Part shown: positions 15,001 through 27,173 of the stretch, in pieces | Layout of the letters: each line of letters begins with the position of its first letter | How positions within the stretch are numbered: position 1 is the first letter of the stretch | Source: Catenovulum sediminis | GTDB taxonomy: Bacteria > Pseudomonadota > Gammaproteobacteria > Enterobacterales > Alteromonadaceae | DNA length: 64,000 bases | Assembly (NCBI RefSeq): GCF_007289895.1 | Contig: NZ_CP041661.1 | Location: forward strand, 496,001 to 560,000 | Direction: 5' to 3' | Notes under the pieces: generated by a model | The model's database searches: none | What the model saw: only the letters and a program-made list of their open reading frames with translations | Told to the model about the DNA's origin: nothing | Position numbers and translations under genes: made by a program

Positions 15001-18000
15001 TTATCAGTGACTAATAACTTGCTTGGGGCTTGCGGTTGCGCCAAGGTAGTTGAATAAACCAAGCTTCTGGTTTCTTGCTCATTTTCTTGACTGGGTAACG
15101 ACTGAATTCGTTCAAATACAAATAGATGTGCAGCGTCTTCATATTGAGTATCGATAAATGAGAAATGCTTACCTTGTGCACTAACGTATATGTGTTCATC
15201 ACTCATTGTTATGGCAATTGGATCGACGTCTTGCGGCAAGTCATAATAACCTAAGCCATGCATAGTCGCGGCTTGATCGACTAACTCATCTTGATAACGA
15301 ACAACCGCAAGCCAGCCAGGTGCATAATAATTTTCAAAATCCGTCACTTCGGTGATAGAAGACGGCTGCAGCTCAGACTTTAACTTTAAGATCCCTTGAC
15401 CAAGAACATAGATAAGATTCAGCTCATGGTCGACTTGTAAATCGGTAATTTTTCCCGGTGGAAGTTTGTCTAATTCTGCGTACAAAGAGCCGTCACCATC
15501 TAACATGCGGCTAATATCTGCTTGTTCTAGCGGGCTGCGGGTATCAATAGTTTTATCGTTTGATAACTGACCGTAGAAAATAGCATTTGGTAACCAGGCA
15601 ACTCGACCGCGTGAATCTGATACTTGTAGATCAGCAAACCCTCTGTACTGTTCTCCGAAATCGGGTAAGGATAGACTAAAACGTTCAGAAGAATATAAAT
15701 CAACCGAATCATTATCTGCGCTTAACGTTATAGCGGTTTCAGGTTTATTAGCTTGCAACAGAGTAATTTGCATATCTGGGCTAAACCCATAGCCGATAAC
15801 ATCGACCCTATCATCCACACCGGTTTGATTGACGTTAACCACGGCAGGTGTAACAAAACTAATGCGCAATTCATCAACATAGGTAAAAGCACCGACTAAC
15901 TCATCTTGCAAGCCACTAGGTTCCTTAACAATCAATGAAGCAGAGCCCGCGTAACTAGGTAATGTTTCGACAAACAAGCGATCAAAATCATCAGAATCTT
16001 GTGCGGCAATAAAGTTTAAGACGGTGAGCTCTTGTCCTGCTAACCAAACCTTAGAATCCGCAGACAAGTTTTTACCTTGAATAATTAACTCAGTACCACC
16101 TTTAACATCGCCTTTACTGGGCTGAACTCCGATGATTTTTGGCTCTATTTCCCCAGCAACAGATTGCGTATAAAAGCTTAGGGTATAGTCAGCCGCTAAC
16201 GGATAACCAGAAAATTGCGGCAAACCTTGTTCAAGCGTGACATGGTACGACTGGTTTTCGAATAACTCAGTGCTTGGGGTTAACTGTAATTTTCGACCAA
16301 CAACATCACCCTCAAGCGGTATCACAGTCAGGGTAAAATCTTCGGTAATATCTTGTCCTAGCGCAGCATGACCTAAATTAACCCGAACATATGAACTTAA
16401 ATCGATACTGCTATCAAGGTAACCGGAAAGCTCGATTTCTATTGTTGATAATTGAGTTGATACTTGGGTTTGTGATTGCTGAGGTTGATGACCAAGAACA
16501 CTCAATTGCGGTAAGTTGACAGACGCAATACCTTTTTTACCCGCTGCCAATTGAATTTTACCCGCAGCAAAATCGATTTGATTAACCACAACGTCATTTG
16601 CAGCAATAGGTCTATTAACGACAAGTGGCACACTGATATCTTGAGTGGTATCCGCTGCTAGATTATACAAGCTAACAACATTTTCGGCCTTGTTCGCTTC
16701 TTGGTCATGACGCCAAGCGCTGACCCAAACTTGCTGCCCTAGCGCTTTGATTGCATAACCACCAATCGATTGCAGATCTTGCCTGTCTACATCCGTTTCT
16801 ATGGTTCTAATCAGCTTAGGTTGATACGGGTCTGCAATATTAATAACGTGAAATACATTGCTATTGCCATCTACAAGGGTATCTGTCACGTATACCATGT
16901 TACCATCAACGACTAAACGATTCGCTATCCCTGCCGTGTCCACTTTGGCAATAATAGGGAAACCTGGTAGTTGTAAATCAGCAATTGCAACGCCATCCCA
17001 TGATGAAGCGATAATCGCAAAACCTTGATAAACTTTAACGTCGCGTACGTAACCATCCGGTTTAATAAAATCAACATGATATGGGATCTGCGGATCTTCG
17101 ATATTGATAACCTGAACGCCGCCACTACCGTTAGCAACTAGGGCAAGGTGTCCAACTTTTTCAACTGCGTAGACTTCGTCATAAGGCAAGTTAATCCGAC
17201 CTTGCAACAAATATGGAATACCGAATTGCTCATCACCATTTTGTCTGCCAAAAATAAGTAATTCAGCACCGAGTTCGTCATAGTAGGTTGCACCTGTTTC
17301 GCTAAACTCTGCGATTTCACTTTCAAGCTCTGCAACAAAATCGATTGCTGTTGGATTGTCATCACACCTGGCAAAGCATGTCACGCCCGACTTAGCCGCT
17401 AATACAAATTGGGCATCGCTATCTAAATCGACAATCGTTCCGCGGAAGATCTCAGCGGCACCATTGACCAGTGTTGAATAAACAGCTCGCTCTGCATTTT
17501 GAGGAGGTAAGCTAGAATCAAAATAATCGGCAAGCCAAAGCCCTGTATATTCTGGCGCATTTAGCACTTCATTCGGATTGCTTGGATTTGGCAAGATACC
17601 CGCACTTTGTAAAACAGGAGCCGTAGACCAAGCCGCTACCAAACTTTGCTGGTTATCAATTTGGCTAAACTGCTGCAACGTTGTTTGATAAACCGCTTTA
17701 TTTGTACCGGTATCTGCAGCCGTTGGCTGCAAGTAAACCTGCTCCGCTAACGTTAATCCAACTTCATAGTAAGTTTCATGTTCGACCGTGTGCTGCGCGG
17801 TAACGACACGAGTAATCACCTTAACCCTTTCATTACGTTTAAAACTGCGTTGCAAGATATTGCCGTCGGCCATACTGCCCAAATAGGCATGACGATAGGT
17901 TTGCTGTTCAGTTTGATACAAAGTTGGCAATTGGCTTTGCTTTAATAGCTCGATTTCAAGCTCGGCTAACGTAACCCAATGCTCGTTTGAATCTTGATAT

Positions 18001-21000
18001 TCACGACGGTAGGTTTGAAATACTTGCCTATCTTGTTCAGAGCCAATATCACGTACCACGACCAAAGGAGACACAGCTTCGCCTGCGGTTAATATTTCTC
18101 CATCAATAGGCTCTACCGCCACTATTTCTGGCTGGACAGTATCTTGTAATTGACCGATTCGAATAGGTTGGCTAGATGCAGACTGCCCCAAAACATCATA
18201 GGCTACGGCAACTATGACTAAACCATCGACGTTTTCTGGCGGCAGAATTTCAGCACGGAATACATTAAACTGCGCTGCGCTACCTGTTAAATCAGATAGT
18301 GACTGATTAACACTGGTGTACAATACATCGTTTACCCAAAACTCTACTCTGTCTATACCTTCGTATCCTAAGTCGTCTTGGGTTTCAGCCAATACTTCAA
18401 AACTTTGCCCTGCGATAATAAATGACTCATCATTGAATGGCTTAATGATATCTACACTCGGTGCCATATCAGCGACCAGTGTGATTTCTTGGCTAATAGA
18501 ATCTTGCAGTGTCGATTCGTAACCATCAATATCAATAGCAACGGGTTTGTAAACTAGCTTTTCACCAACAGTAAATTCAGTTGTCGATTGTGCGAACTGG
18601 AATGGCGCATTACTGCTTGAACCAATCAGCTTAAAGTCTTGATCTGATGCAGGATTAATGGCTCGGTAAAGATTAACTTGTCGTACTCCCTTTTCAGGGT
18701 CGACTGCATTAATTGCCAAGGTAATATCTCTACCAACGGTAACTTGGTCGCTTCCAATACTAAAGCCACGTTTATCTAATACTGAGATGCCACTTATTTC
18801 TGGTGGTTGGTTAGCGATTAACGTTGCTGATACATAGGCCACGGTTTTATTGCCTGCACCATCAAATGCTGTGGCCTCAAAGCGTAAATTTAAACCGTTC
18901 TCAATTGCAGAGAGTTCAGTTTCAGAAAGATTAGATACATAACTATCAATTGTTTGCAGATCTATCGAACCATACCAAGGCGCGCTCGTTAAATTTCGGC
19001 TGTGAAAAACCTCTGATTCTACAAAATCGTTGTTATTGTCTTTATCCACGAACAATCGAACCTGAACGCTAGCAACATCAACATTGTCTAAAACTTCAAG
19101 TTGGTAACCCAAGCTGGATTGTTCAGCAATTTGTGCAGCCGCAACTGGTTGCCTTACTGTCAACGTTGGTGGTTCAATATCTTTATCAATATTTATTTCG
19201 ATAACTGCACTCTGTGCAGTCTGAGCCACGCCAACAAAACGTGTTTCGACCGTGTCAGCCGATAAACGGATCGGTGTGCCACTTTGCCCATAAGGAATAG
19301 GCAGTAAGAATTCAAAAGGTGCACGTTGATCAACCAATTGCACATCACCAGTTACCAAGCCTTCAACATACAAAGTTGTGCTGCTAATACCGATATCATC
19401 AATGGCATTTAACTGTACTAAGATGTTTTCACCTTCTAAGAAGGCATCATGGTTGTTTGGAGAAGCGATTTCGACAATAGGCGGCTCGTCTCGCACCAAA
19501 TTAAGTGTAAATGATTCTGATACCTGATGACCATCCAAGATACCAGTTTCTTCACCATAGGTATCTAAAGCAGTCACGGTAAGGGTTAAGTTTTGCGTAT
19601 CTTCATCAATTGCAGGCACATCAAATAGGAAACTAAACGGTGCAGCATATTGCTTGAACTGGTAAACAGATTGTCCAACATCATTGGTGACATTCAGTTC
19701 AACATAGCTAATCCCTATGTCATCAAATGCGGTGACATTAACTGCCAATTTGCTTTGTTCAACAATACTTGCCCCGGCAACAGGTTCTTTTACGTCAATA
19801 ACTGGTCGCTCGTCTAATTTCAGCTTGATGTCACGTTGGGTAAAACCAATCACCCCATGCGTCGGATCTTTTAGCGATTGGTTACCTGCTGCATCTAGTG
19901 CTTTTGCCTCTAACCTTAAAAATAATTCGGCATTTTCGCTTAAGGTTTGCGAGAAATACTGCTCTTTAAGCTCTTGCAGCTTAGGAATCGACACTAATTG
20001 TTTAAACAACGGAGATTCAATACTTTGTGTCGTGACAGGATTGGTATCTTGAGCCGGAATACTTGTGTAAGAGAAAGTCACTTCAGGCGTTAAATCAGCG
20101 ACATAGTATTGACCGTTGTCACGAGCGACAAAGGTATATTTAGCATCAATCTGACTGACTTTAACATTATCTAAACCGCGAACCGCGAATTGTAAATTTG
20201 AACCTTCAGTTGTTAAGTAACCAATTTCGGGATTAACAATCTCAATTTCAGGGACTATTATATCGGCAGCACCTATGAAGGAAATGGTGTCAGAGCCTAT
20301 CGCTTGGTCTTCATCCTCTATTTTTACAACCAGTTCAACGTCTTGATTCGCTCGTATGACCGTATCAGGGATGGACAGTAACCAAGATTTCGTCCGGATA
20401 TCACCTTGCTTTGCAACTACAAGATCTTCTGCGATATGTAGTCCGTAACGCTTTTTCAGATCATCATATATTTTATCTAAAGCTTGTTTTTTAGCGCTTG
20501 TTGACGGTGTGACACCTGCTGATTTTAAATCGGCTGGAATACCATCAACCAAGATTTGGATTTTGTCTAAATCCAATGTTAAGTCGTCAACCATAACGGC
20601 AGTCGCTACCATATTGAAAGTACCAGCAACAACCATTTGTTGCTCAGTCGGACTGGTTATTTTTATACTTGGCGAAACATTTTGCAGTGGATTAACGAGT
20701 ATTTGCCTAACCGTTTTTTGACCTATGTTGTCAGTTAATTCAATTAAATATTCTGTCGGCTCATTTTGTTCAAATACAGTGTTTAAAACGAAGGGTTGGT
20801 TTAACACATATTTCTGATGACACGCTCTTGACCAACTATTGCTAGTGATTAGCGTCTTAGAGCCATCTGTTTCAATCCTGTAAAACGCATATTGGTCAAT
20901 TCCTGTATCATCGATAGCCGTTAAGTTAAGAGAGATCTCGCCACCGTTTCTTACCCAAAACTCGCCATATTCTAATCTGGCTTTGTCTGTAATTTCGCGA

Positions 21001-24000
21001 TGTGACTTAAACTGGTTGAGTTCAAGTATCGGTGCTTGATTAACATCGGTCGCCAATCGTAATGTCTGGCTATTTGAGTTACCTTGGGTATCAACCGCAA
21101 TAACACTAAATTCGGCAACGTGCCCAACAACTAAATCATCAGGTGTTTCATATAAAATTTCAGCATGAGCTTGATTCAGAGCAGGCGAATATTGTGCAAT
21201 CAACTCCCCTTCAAACAAGAAATCTACTTGTTTGATATTGTTGGAATTATCCTCAACATTGGTTTTTAACGCTATTTTTTGACCGGGACGCAAAATGGCA
21301 TCAGCAACAGGTTGCAGCCAGCTTATTTGCGGAAGCTCGGTGTCATTTATTAGATTAAACGAATAAGAATCCATGCCATTGGCTGCGTCTTGAACAGCAA
21401 CATTCCTATCGTAGCCCAATAAACTAATATTTAAGCTACTCGGCTTAGCAATATGTTGGGTTGGAATTAACAGATTAAACTGCTCGTTAACCCGAGTGTC
21501 CTTGGTATTTGAAGAAACAAAGGTATAGGTTGGATATGCAATCCACGAAGTTTTATTGCCTGTATTACTCCTGCTATCAACAAAATCAAACTCAACGCTA
21601 ATTAACCAACTGTGCTTATTAACACTCTGGCGGTTTTGTTCACCTATATATTCAGCAACATTTTGTTTGTTTTTATCTATGCGGATCTTGGATAAATAAA
21701 TGGGTTCGTTGCCAGTCGCGCTTAACCAAATAGGTTGGATCTCAAGCCAAGAAGCATCAGCAGATACCGTATTAAGATCTAATTCAGCAGAACTTTCTCT
21801 CCAAGTAGTGACTTGTGTTGGACAGACATTATCCGTCGCTTTGGTGATCTCGTATTCAAAAGTCACCCCTGGCGCTACCAACAGTTGTAATAACTCAAGT
21901 TGCTTAGAAGCTTTGATAGAATGTAACGCCAATGTATCGCTAGACGCCGAAAACAATGGATTGGTTCCTAACGTCACGCTTAAATCCGCATTAACTGGGT
22001 TTTTAAGCGTTAATGATGTGGCAACCTGGTTGTCAGAAATACGGCTATCAACCTTAGTGGCTAATACTTCATCTGAAAAAGTCGAAACAAAGGGCCAAAC
22101 TAATACTGGCTCTTTACTTGGCGCATAATCGTCTGATATTTGTGCTTGAACCAGCAGTGGCTGGCCAATAATTGGGGCCGCAGGTTCTGTGTTAAATATT
22201 GCTATATTTGGAGTTTGGTCTGGTAAAACAGTATATGTTTGTTCAAGGCTGGATTGATTACCAAAAATGTCACTTGCTAAAACCTTTAAGGTTAACTCAT
22301 GGCCGTTACTATCTATCGTGCCGAGTGCAGATAAATCAAATGTGACTTGTTCTTTTGCGGGCTGAATACTGGCACTGTCTATATTGTCTTGTTGCCAAGA
22401 CATAAGTTCTTGTTCACCATCTAGCAAACGAATGCTAGCAGTCGCTAAGGATAAGTTATCTTTAACTACTGCGACAAAAGCTATTTCTTGACGTTCCGTC
22501 AGTTTCGTTACACTAGGCGAAACTAGATCGATGACAGGCGCTTGTTCATCGGCTAATAATTCAAGTTTAATAAAAATTGGTGTACTAGAATTAACCCCTT
22601 CGTCATTTGCTAAAATACGTAAAGTAAGCGATTGGCCGATATATTGCTGCCAACTGGCAAAATCTAAATCAAGTGTCCCATTAAAGTCTGATACAAACTG
22701 CCGCGAGACAGCAATGCCACCAAGGCTAAGTGGGTTAGCAACTTCAATTTCTTCTTGCCTATCATCACGCGTGATTGTCTTCCAAGGTAAATCAACGACT
22801 GAATCATTTTCTAACAAGATCTGCACAAGGATCTCATCAACAACAACATCATCAATAGCAGTCCCAGAAACAGTAAAGTCCTGATTTACACTAACCTGAA
22901 TAGGTGCTATCGGTTCAGTCACACTGAGTTTAGGAGCTTTAGTATCTTGTAATACTTGCAGATTTAATAGGGCTTGGCCTTCTTGGCCTAAGTTGTCATT
23001 GGCTTTAGCGCTTAACTGGATTGTTTCACTGCTAGAACTTGGCATGGTTAAGGCAACTGACACAGGTTTACCTGCATCTAACGCCTGTTGCACTTGACTT
23101 GACGATATATTGGCTGCGAAAGTTTGACTGTCGCCGTCGACAAAATCCAACGTAATTCCATCAATGGCTTGCTCATCGTCAAGCACTTTAATCGCCACGT
23201 AAAATTGCTCACCTTCGAAGTAGCGACTACCAGCAGCAGGTAACACGAAATCAACTTGCGGCGGTGTATTTTGAGCAACGTCAAATCGCCAACTAGGTGA
23301 AGACTGATTGCCGTGGCTGTCGGTGATAACAGCTGATACTGTTAAATTAGATGCATTATCAGGCAGCAAGTAGCTAAACTGCCCTGTATATTGGTTAGCA
23401 CCCTGAGGATCAAAATCGAATTTCTGTTCGCCAACGGTAAATTGAATATTGGCAATAGCACTATTGTCTTTTGCCACGAAATCGAAAGATTGAGTAAGAT
23501 TGCGGTATAGTGTTGTTCCCAATTGTGGCGAGTTAATTGAAACAATTGGCGCTGTTTGATCGGCAATTAAAGGTAGCACCAACTCATAGACTTTAGAGGC
23601 ACGATTAGAGCTATCAAAGGCAGTGGCTTTTATCGCCAACACAGTACTAGCATTAGCTAAGTTAAAATCAGATAGATTAATCGCAAAACTTGCTTTGCCA
23701 TTGATCCCAGGGATTAACCCTGTTGACTCATCTTGTCTTGCTTGCCACAGTGATTGCTCACCTTGCAGGACTTCAATTTCAAATGCATTAATTTCAACAT
23801 CATCGCTAGCGAAAACATCTAAATTAGCCGTGTCAGTAATAAAGTAGCTTGTTTTGTCAAGCTGAACATCTTTTATTTCGGGAATAGCGTCTGCTGTAAC
23901 ACCTATGTAAACGGATTGAACGCTAGCATTACCAACCGCATCTTTTACTTCGATAGTAATAGGGTAAAGATCGAGTGACTCACCATTTTTACCTTCAAAA

Positions 24001-26890
24001 ATTGGTGCAACAAAACGCATATACGCAGAGTACGCGTTAAGCCCGTTGGGAACTTGCTGTAAGGCAAACACTTGTTCAGTGACTTGGTCATTGCTATCTC
24101 CAGTAATTTCAACTTGACCACCGTTATAACGAACGCCAGAAACAATATAACTTTTCGCTTTGACATTGTCATAGCCAGCAATTTTTAATAGCTGACTGCT
24201 ACCTTCAGTCACCTTTGCAACTGCGGATTCACCAAAATTTCCATTGATAACTGGTGAAACTAAATTAACAACGGGTGGTTGAGCATCTTTACCAACTGTA
24301 AAGGTAACTACTTGTGAGGTAGCTGATTGGTTTTGGTTATCGTAAACAACAGCAGATACTTCGTATTGTTGCGTAACGCTAGTCACAGTAGGCGCTTCAA
24401 AAACTGCGCGATACGGAACCGAACTATCGCTACTTAGCAATGCGCCGTTCAAATAAAACTCGACTTTAGAAACTAAAACGTCGTCTGTTGCAGAAGCTCT
24501 AATTTCGACCGCTTGACCACCAATAAATTGCGATCCTACAGTCGGATGTGAGATGGCCGCTGTTGGGGTTGGTCATTGGCAACCACAACTTTAATAGGTT
24601 CAGAATTAACCCGCTGGTTATTAATATCAGTAACGATTAATTGAATATCTAAACTACTACCCACCGATTCAGCTAATACAGGCAATTCGAATTCTATGTG
24701 CTCGCTTTGTGCAAACAAATCAGATGTATGTTTGCTGGGGTCTAAAATATCTTGTTCTTGCAGTTTGCTGCCATTAACTAACAACTGCACATTGGTACCA
24801 AGAAACAAAGTATCATCCGCAATTGTCGCTTTAACACTCAAGGTTTGGCCCGCAACCACATCGTTACCTTGCACTGGCGATAATATCGTCGCAACTGGTG
24901 ATTGGTTCTCAACGAGTTTAATCAACCTTGTTTCCGATTTTTGAAACTCGTTGCCAACATAAACATGAGCGTAGATAGTTGCACTGGTTTCCCTTAAACT
25001 GATATCTGGTGCAACCCAGTCCAGCATCCAAGTCTCGTAAACAAGTTCTTGTTCACCTTGTAAAGTTTGTTCTTTACGAATGTCCACTAAAGGAACACGA
25101 ACTTTACCTACTGATGCGTCATCAATAAAAAATTCAACTGCCGATACACCCGACTTCAAATTTTTGACACTTTTTTTATCACCGAGCAATACACTTATTT
25201 GCAACGCACTGGCACTTTGTTCCACTATGCGTTGGCTATTAACAGGCTTTTCAAACAAATATTCGGGCACATTAATCGATTTTTTATTCTGTACAACAGC
25301 TTTAATAGTATTAGAAAATCCTTGTTGATAACGACTGTCGTAAGCAATGGCTGTTATAGCTAACTCGGTACCTAGCCATTCTGGCGCGACAGGTAAACTC
25401 AACTGATAAGGTGCTTTGCTATCCTTGTTTACCAACTGTCCGTGAAGATAGAACTCTACATACTCAATATCAACATCATCAGATACTTGTGCACTAACCA
25501 ACAAGTCATTATTAATAACCACTTGATTAGCGGCTGACAAAGTCACATTGGGCAATGCATCCTTCGCACTGATCATCAATTGACCATTGATGGCTGGGTT
25601 ATCTAACCAAGTCACTATCAGCGGTTGAGCTAAATTTTCAGCTACTGGTTGAAGCGCACGAATACTGGCGCCATCCTGCGATAAACTGAGTAAACCATTG
25701 GCTTGTGAAGGTAAACTAATTGAAATATCAAACTGATTGGAGATTTGATTAATACTGCCATCATCAAAAACAGCGTAAATTTCAGGTAACGTAAAATCTT
25801 GATTTAGTTGCGATAAACTAAGGTTAGATAAACTGTTGTCGCTACTAAATGCAAACCCAGTTAACTGCCTTGCGGAATTGACTTGAATCGAGATTACTTG
25901 TTGGACTTGGCCTGGATAATCCACGTAAATTTCAGCCGTTTCGCCTTGTGCATCCCGTTTGGCATAAACCACACCAGCAGTGGTTACATCTACCAAATCA
26001 GGTTGGCTTGATGAGTAAGTAACTCCATTTCCAGCACCGGGTAATAAAGTTGCACCTCTAAATTCAAATTCCACTTCAGGTAAAATACTAACCGACTGTA
26101 GAAGATCAGTAATCGTGATGTTTTGTGGTGACACTGAAAAGCCAAGAACCTTTTCAGAAATGTTATCGCCAGCTAACCTTACATCTGAATAACTATTAAT
26201 ATTGCCGCTTGCATCTTCCGCGCTAACAGTTAAAACCAGCAGCCCATTAGCTGCAAACTCCGCCTGACTTAAATTTTGACTGAATGGAAAAAAGAAAGAG
26301 TACTCAGGTTGCCCATCGTATTGCGGATATTGAGACAATTCTTGCTCTTGAATAAATGCAGTTTGCTTGGCGTCATCAATAACACCACCAACAGATTTTA
26401 AATCAGATGCTTTAAGCCCTAACACATTAGCTGACAGACGGGTTAAATCAGTGTTATCTGACGCAGTAATTGAAATAACAACCCCTTGCTCCCCTGCTAC
26501 TTCAACTAAGTCTATTGACTGAATACTGATCTCTGGTGCTGTTTGCTCCCAACTAAAAGATTCAGTCACCTGCTCAACAATACCATCCGCGTAAGTCAAC
26601 TTAACAGCTGGCTGCCATTTGTACTCATCTTCTTGAGTAAACTTAAATTGACAAGTATCTTTATCGATGTGAACTAAGTCAGACAACTCTGCGTCGCTGA
26701 AGCCCAAATTTTTTTGCGTTGCAATTTGTGTAATTTGCGAGCATTGGTCGATAACTAAATAGTAACTTTGCTGCTGTGACGCCGTTACTAAGCTTCCATT
26801 AACACGAATATCTTTATTAACGCTCCAAGCAAAAGCTAAGGGCAAAGCACCACAGGCAACGACAGCTGCTTTTAAAAAGGTAAATTTCAT
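1..26890 (-). CDS. Giant secreted multi-domain protein (Ig-like, LVIVD propeller, SbsA-Ig, IPT/TIG), C-terminus beyond window, one frameshift
   Basis: The protein starts at 26890 with a Sec signal peptide (MKFTFLKAAVVACGALPLAFA) and is continuous in protein-like sequence to the left edge, where it is still open (last codons read SDDVYF). The first 784 codons are in one frame and end in TAG at 24536-24538. From about 24567 to position 3 the reading continues in a single other frame; I read this stretch by translation and met no stop. Adding one C on the coding strand at the C4 run at 24565-24568 joins the halves as NDQPPTAAISHPTVGSQF, a natural start of an Ig-like domain. The total in the window is about 8,963 codons. 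N-terminal 2,900 residues: Ig-like domains with recurring PxVxIxSP motifs. Middle: beta-propeller blocks with LVIVD-like repeats, SbsA-type Ig domains and IPT/TIG domains. No enzyme domain was recognised. It is exported by Sec. Function is unknown; a cell-surface or matrix adhesin is a guess. Confidence 0.85.
3880..17720 (-). repeat. Seven-fold super-module array: beta-propeller, SbsA-like Ig, IPT/TIG
   Basis: Reading the translation from 17.7 kb leftwards, the same order of folds recurs about every 2 kb: a propeller segment with LVIVD-like repeats (for example ALVANGSGGVQVINIEDP near 17.1 kb and LLYVALGDKGVAAIDVTRP near 12.6 kb), then an SbsA-type Ig domain with the pattern V-x-P-x-x-x-x-F-N (near 16.4, 14.3, 12.35, 10.2, 8.45, 6.45 and 4.7 kb), then IPT/TIG domains with the pattern GG-x-x-I-x-G-x-G-F (GGETISLFGQGFSADT near 6.1 kb, GGNQITLNGYGFTPNT near 7.8 kb, GGEWITLSGTGFEPGNT near 11.65 kb). 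Boundaries are approximate. Copies are strongly diverged. Confidence 0.65.
18150..26620 (-). repeat. Ig-like domain array in the N-terminal third of the giant protein
   Basis: The translated region is a string of beta-sandwich modules of roughly 100 residues. Each tends to open with a Pro-rich PP-x-V/I-x-x-x-SP motif and carries a DD/DN-x-x-I/V segment followed by V-x-x-F/Y-V-x-G, typical of bacterial Ig-like (Big) domains. Examples are the motifs APIVSINSPQLGTTL near 23.5 kb and PPIVEIASPNNHDAFLEG near 19.45 kb. The modules diverge from one another at DNA level, so they are old rather than recent duplications. Exact boundaries and counts need profile searches; about twenty modules is my estimate. 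Confidence 0.7.
24565..24568 (-). other. Frameshift site in the giant gene (C4 run, one C missing)
   Basis: On the coding strand the sequence reads CAACCCCAACAG. Frame 1 gives NDQPQQRPSHIRL then a stop. With five Cs it gives NDQPPTAAISHPTV and runs on into the 24.5-kb open frame. That frame stays open for thousands of codons, so the lesion is either very recent or a sequencing/assembly error. The run is too short for an obvious slippery phase-variation tract, and I see no programmed-frameshift stimulator. Confidence 0.8.
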
Positions 26891-27173
26891 TCTAAATAAG
26901 TCTATTTATTTGGGGGATAATACATCCGTTGTATCTAAGGCGTGAGTTACGCGAGTAATTAAACTATTTTATAACGCCAAAAACAAGGGCATTATTATGG
27001 ATTATTGAAAAACCCTCACTAATGACGTTAATTATTTTCACATGGTGTATAACTAAAAAATATAAGTAGTTTATTTACTAATGGTAAAATCCTTGAATAA
27101 AAATTATGTACCTAAATTTAATTTAAGAATATTCACCAGTTATTACTTGTGGGTTCAGGGAAGATATAGAAAT
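26891..27173. promoter_or_regulatory. Divergent intergenic region between the giant gene and the RTX-like gene
   Basis: This 283-bp AT-rich gap separates two oppositely oriented secreted-protein genes and must carry the promoters of both. An AGGGAAG ribosome-binding site at about 27157-27163 precedes the RTX start at 27174. The giant gene has only a weak Shine-Dalgarno. No clear operator palindrome was seen. Confidence 0.5.

Noticed and set aside
1-24500. Numerous plus-strand ORFs of 60-142 aa
   Set aside because: All lie antisense to the giant minus-strand frame, contain Ser/Thr/Leu-rich non-protein-like sequence and lack ribosome-binding sites.
24565-24568. Programmed ribosomal frameshift in the giant gene
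   Set aside because: The local sequence is not a canonical slippery heptamer and there is no obvious downstream stem or internal Shine-Dalgarno. A missing base is simpler.
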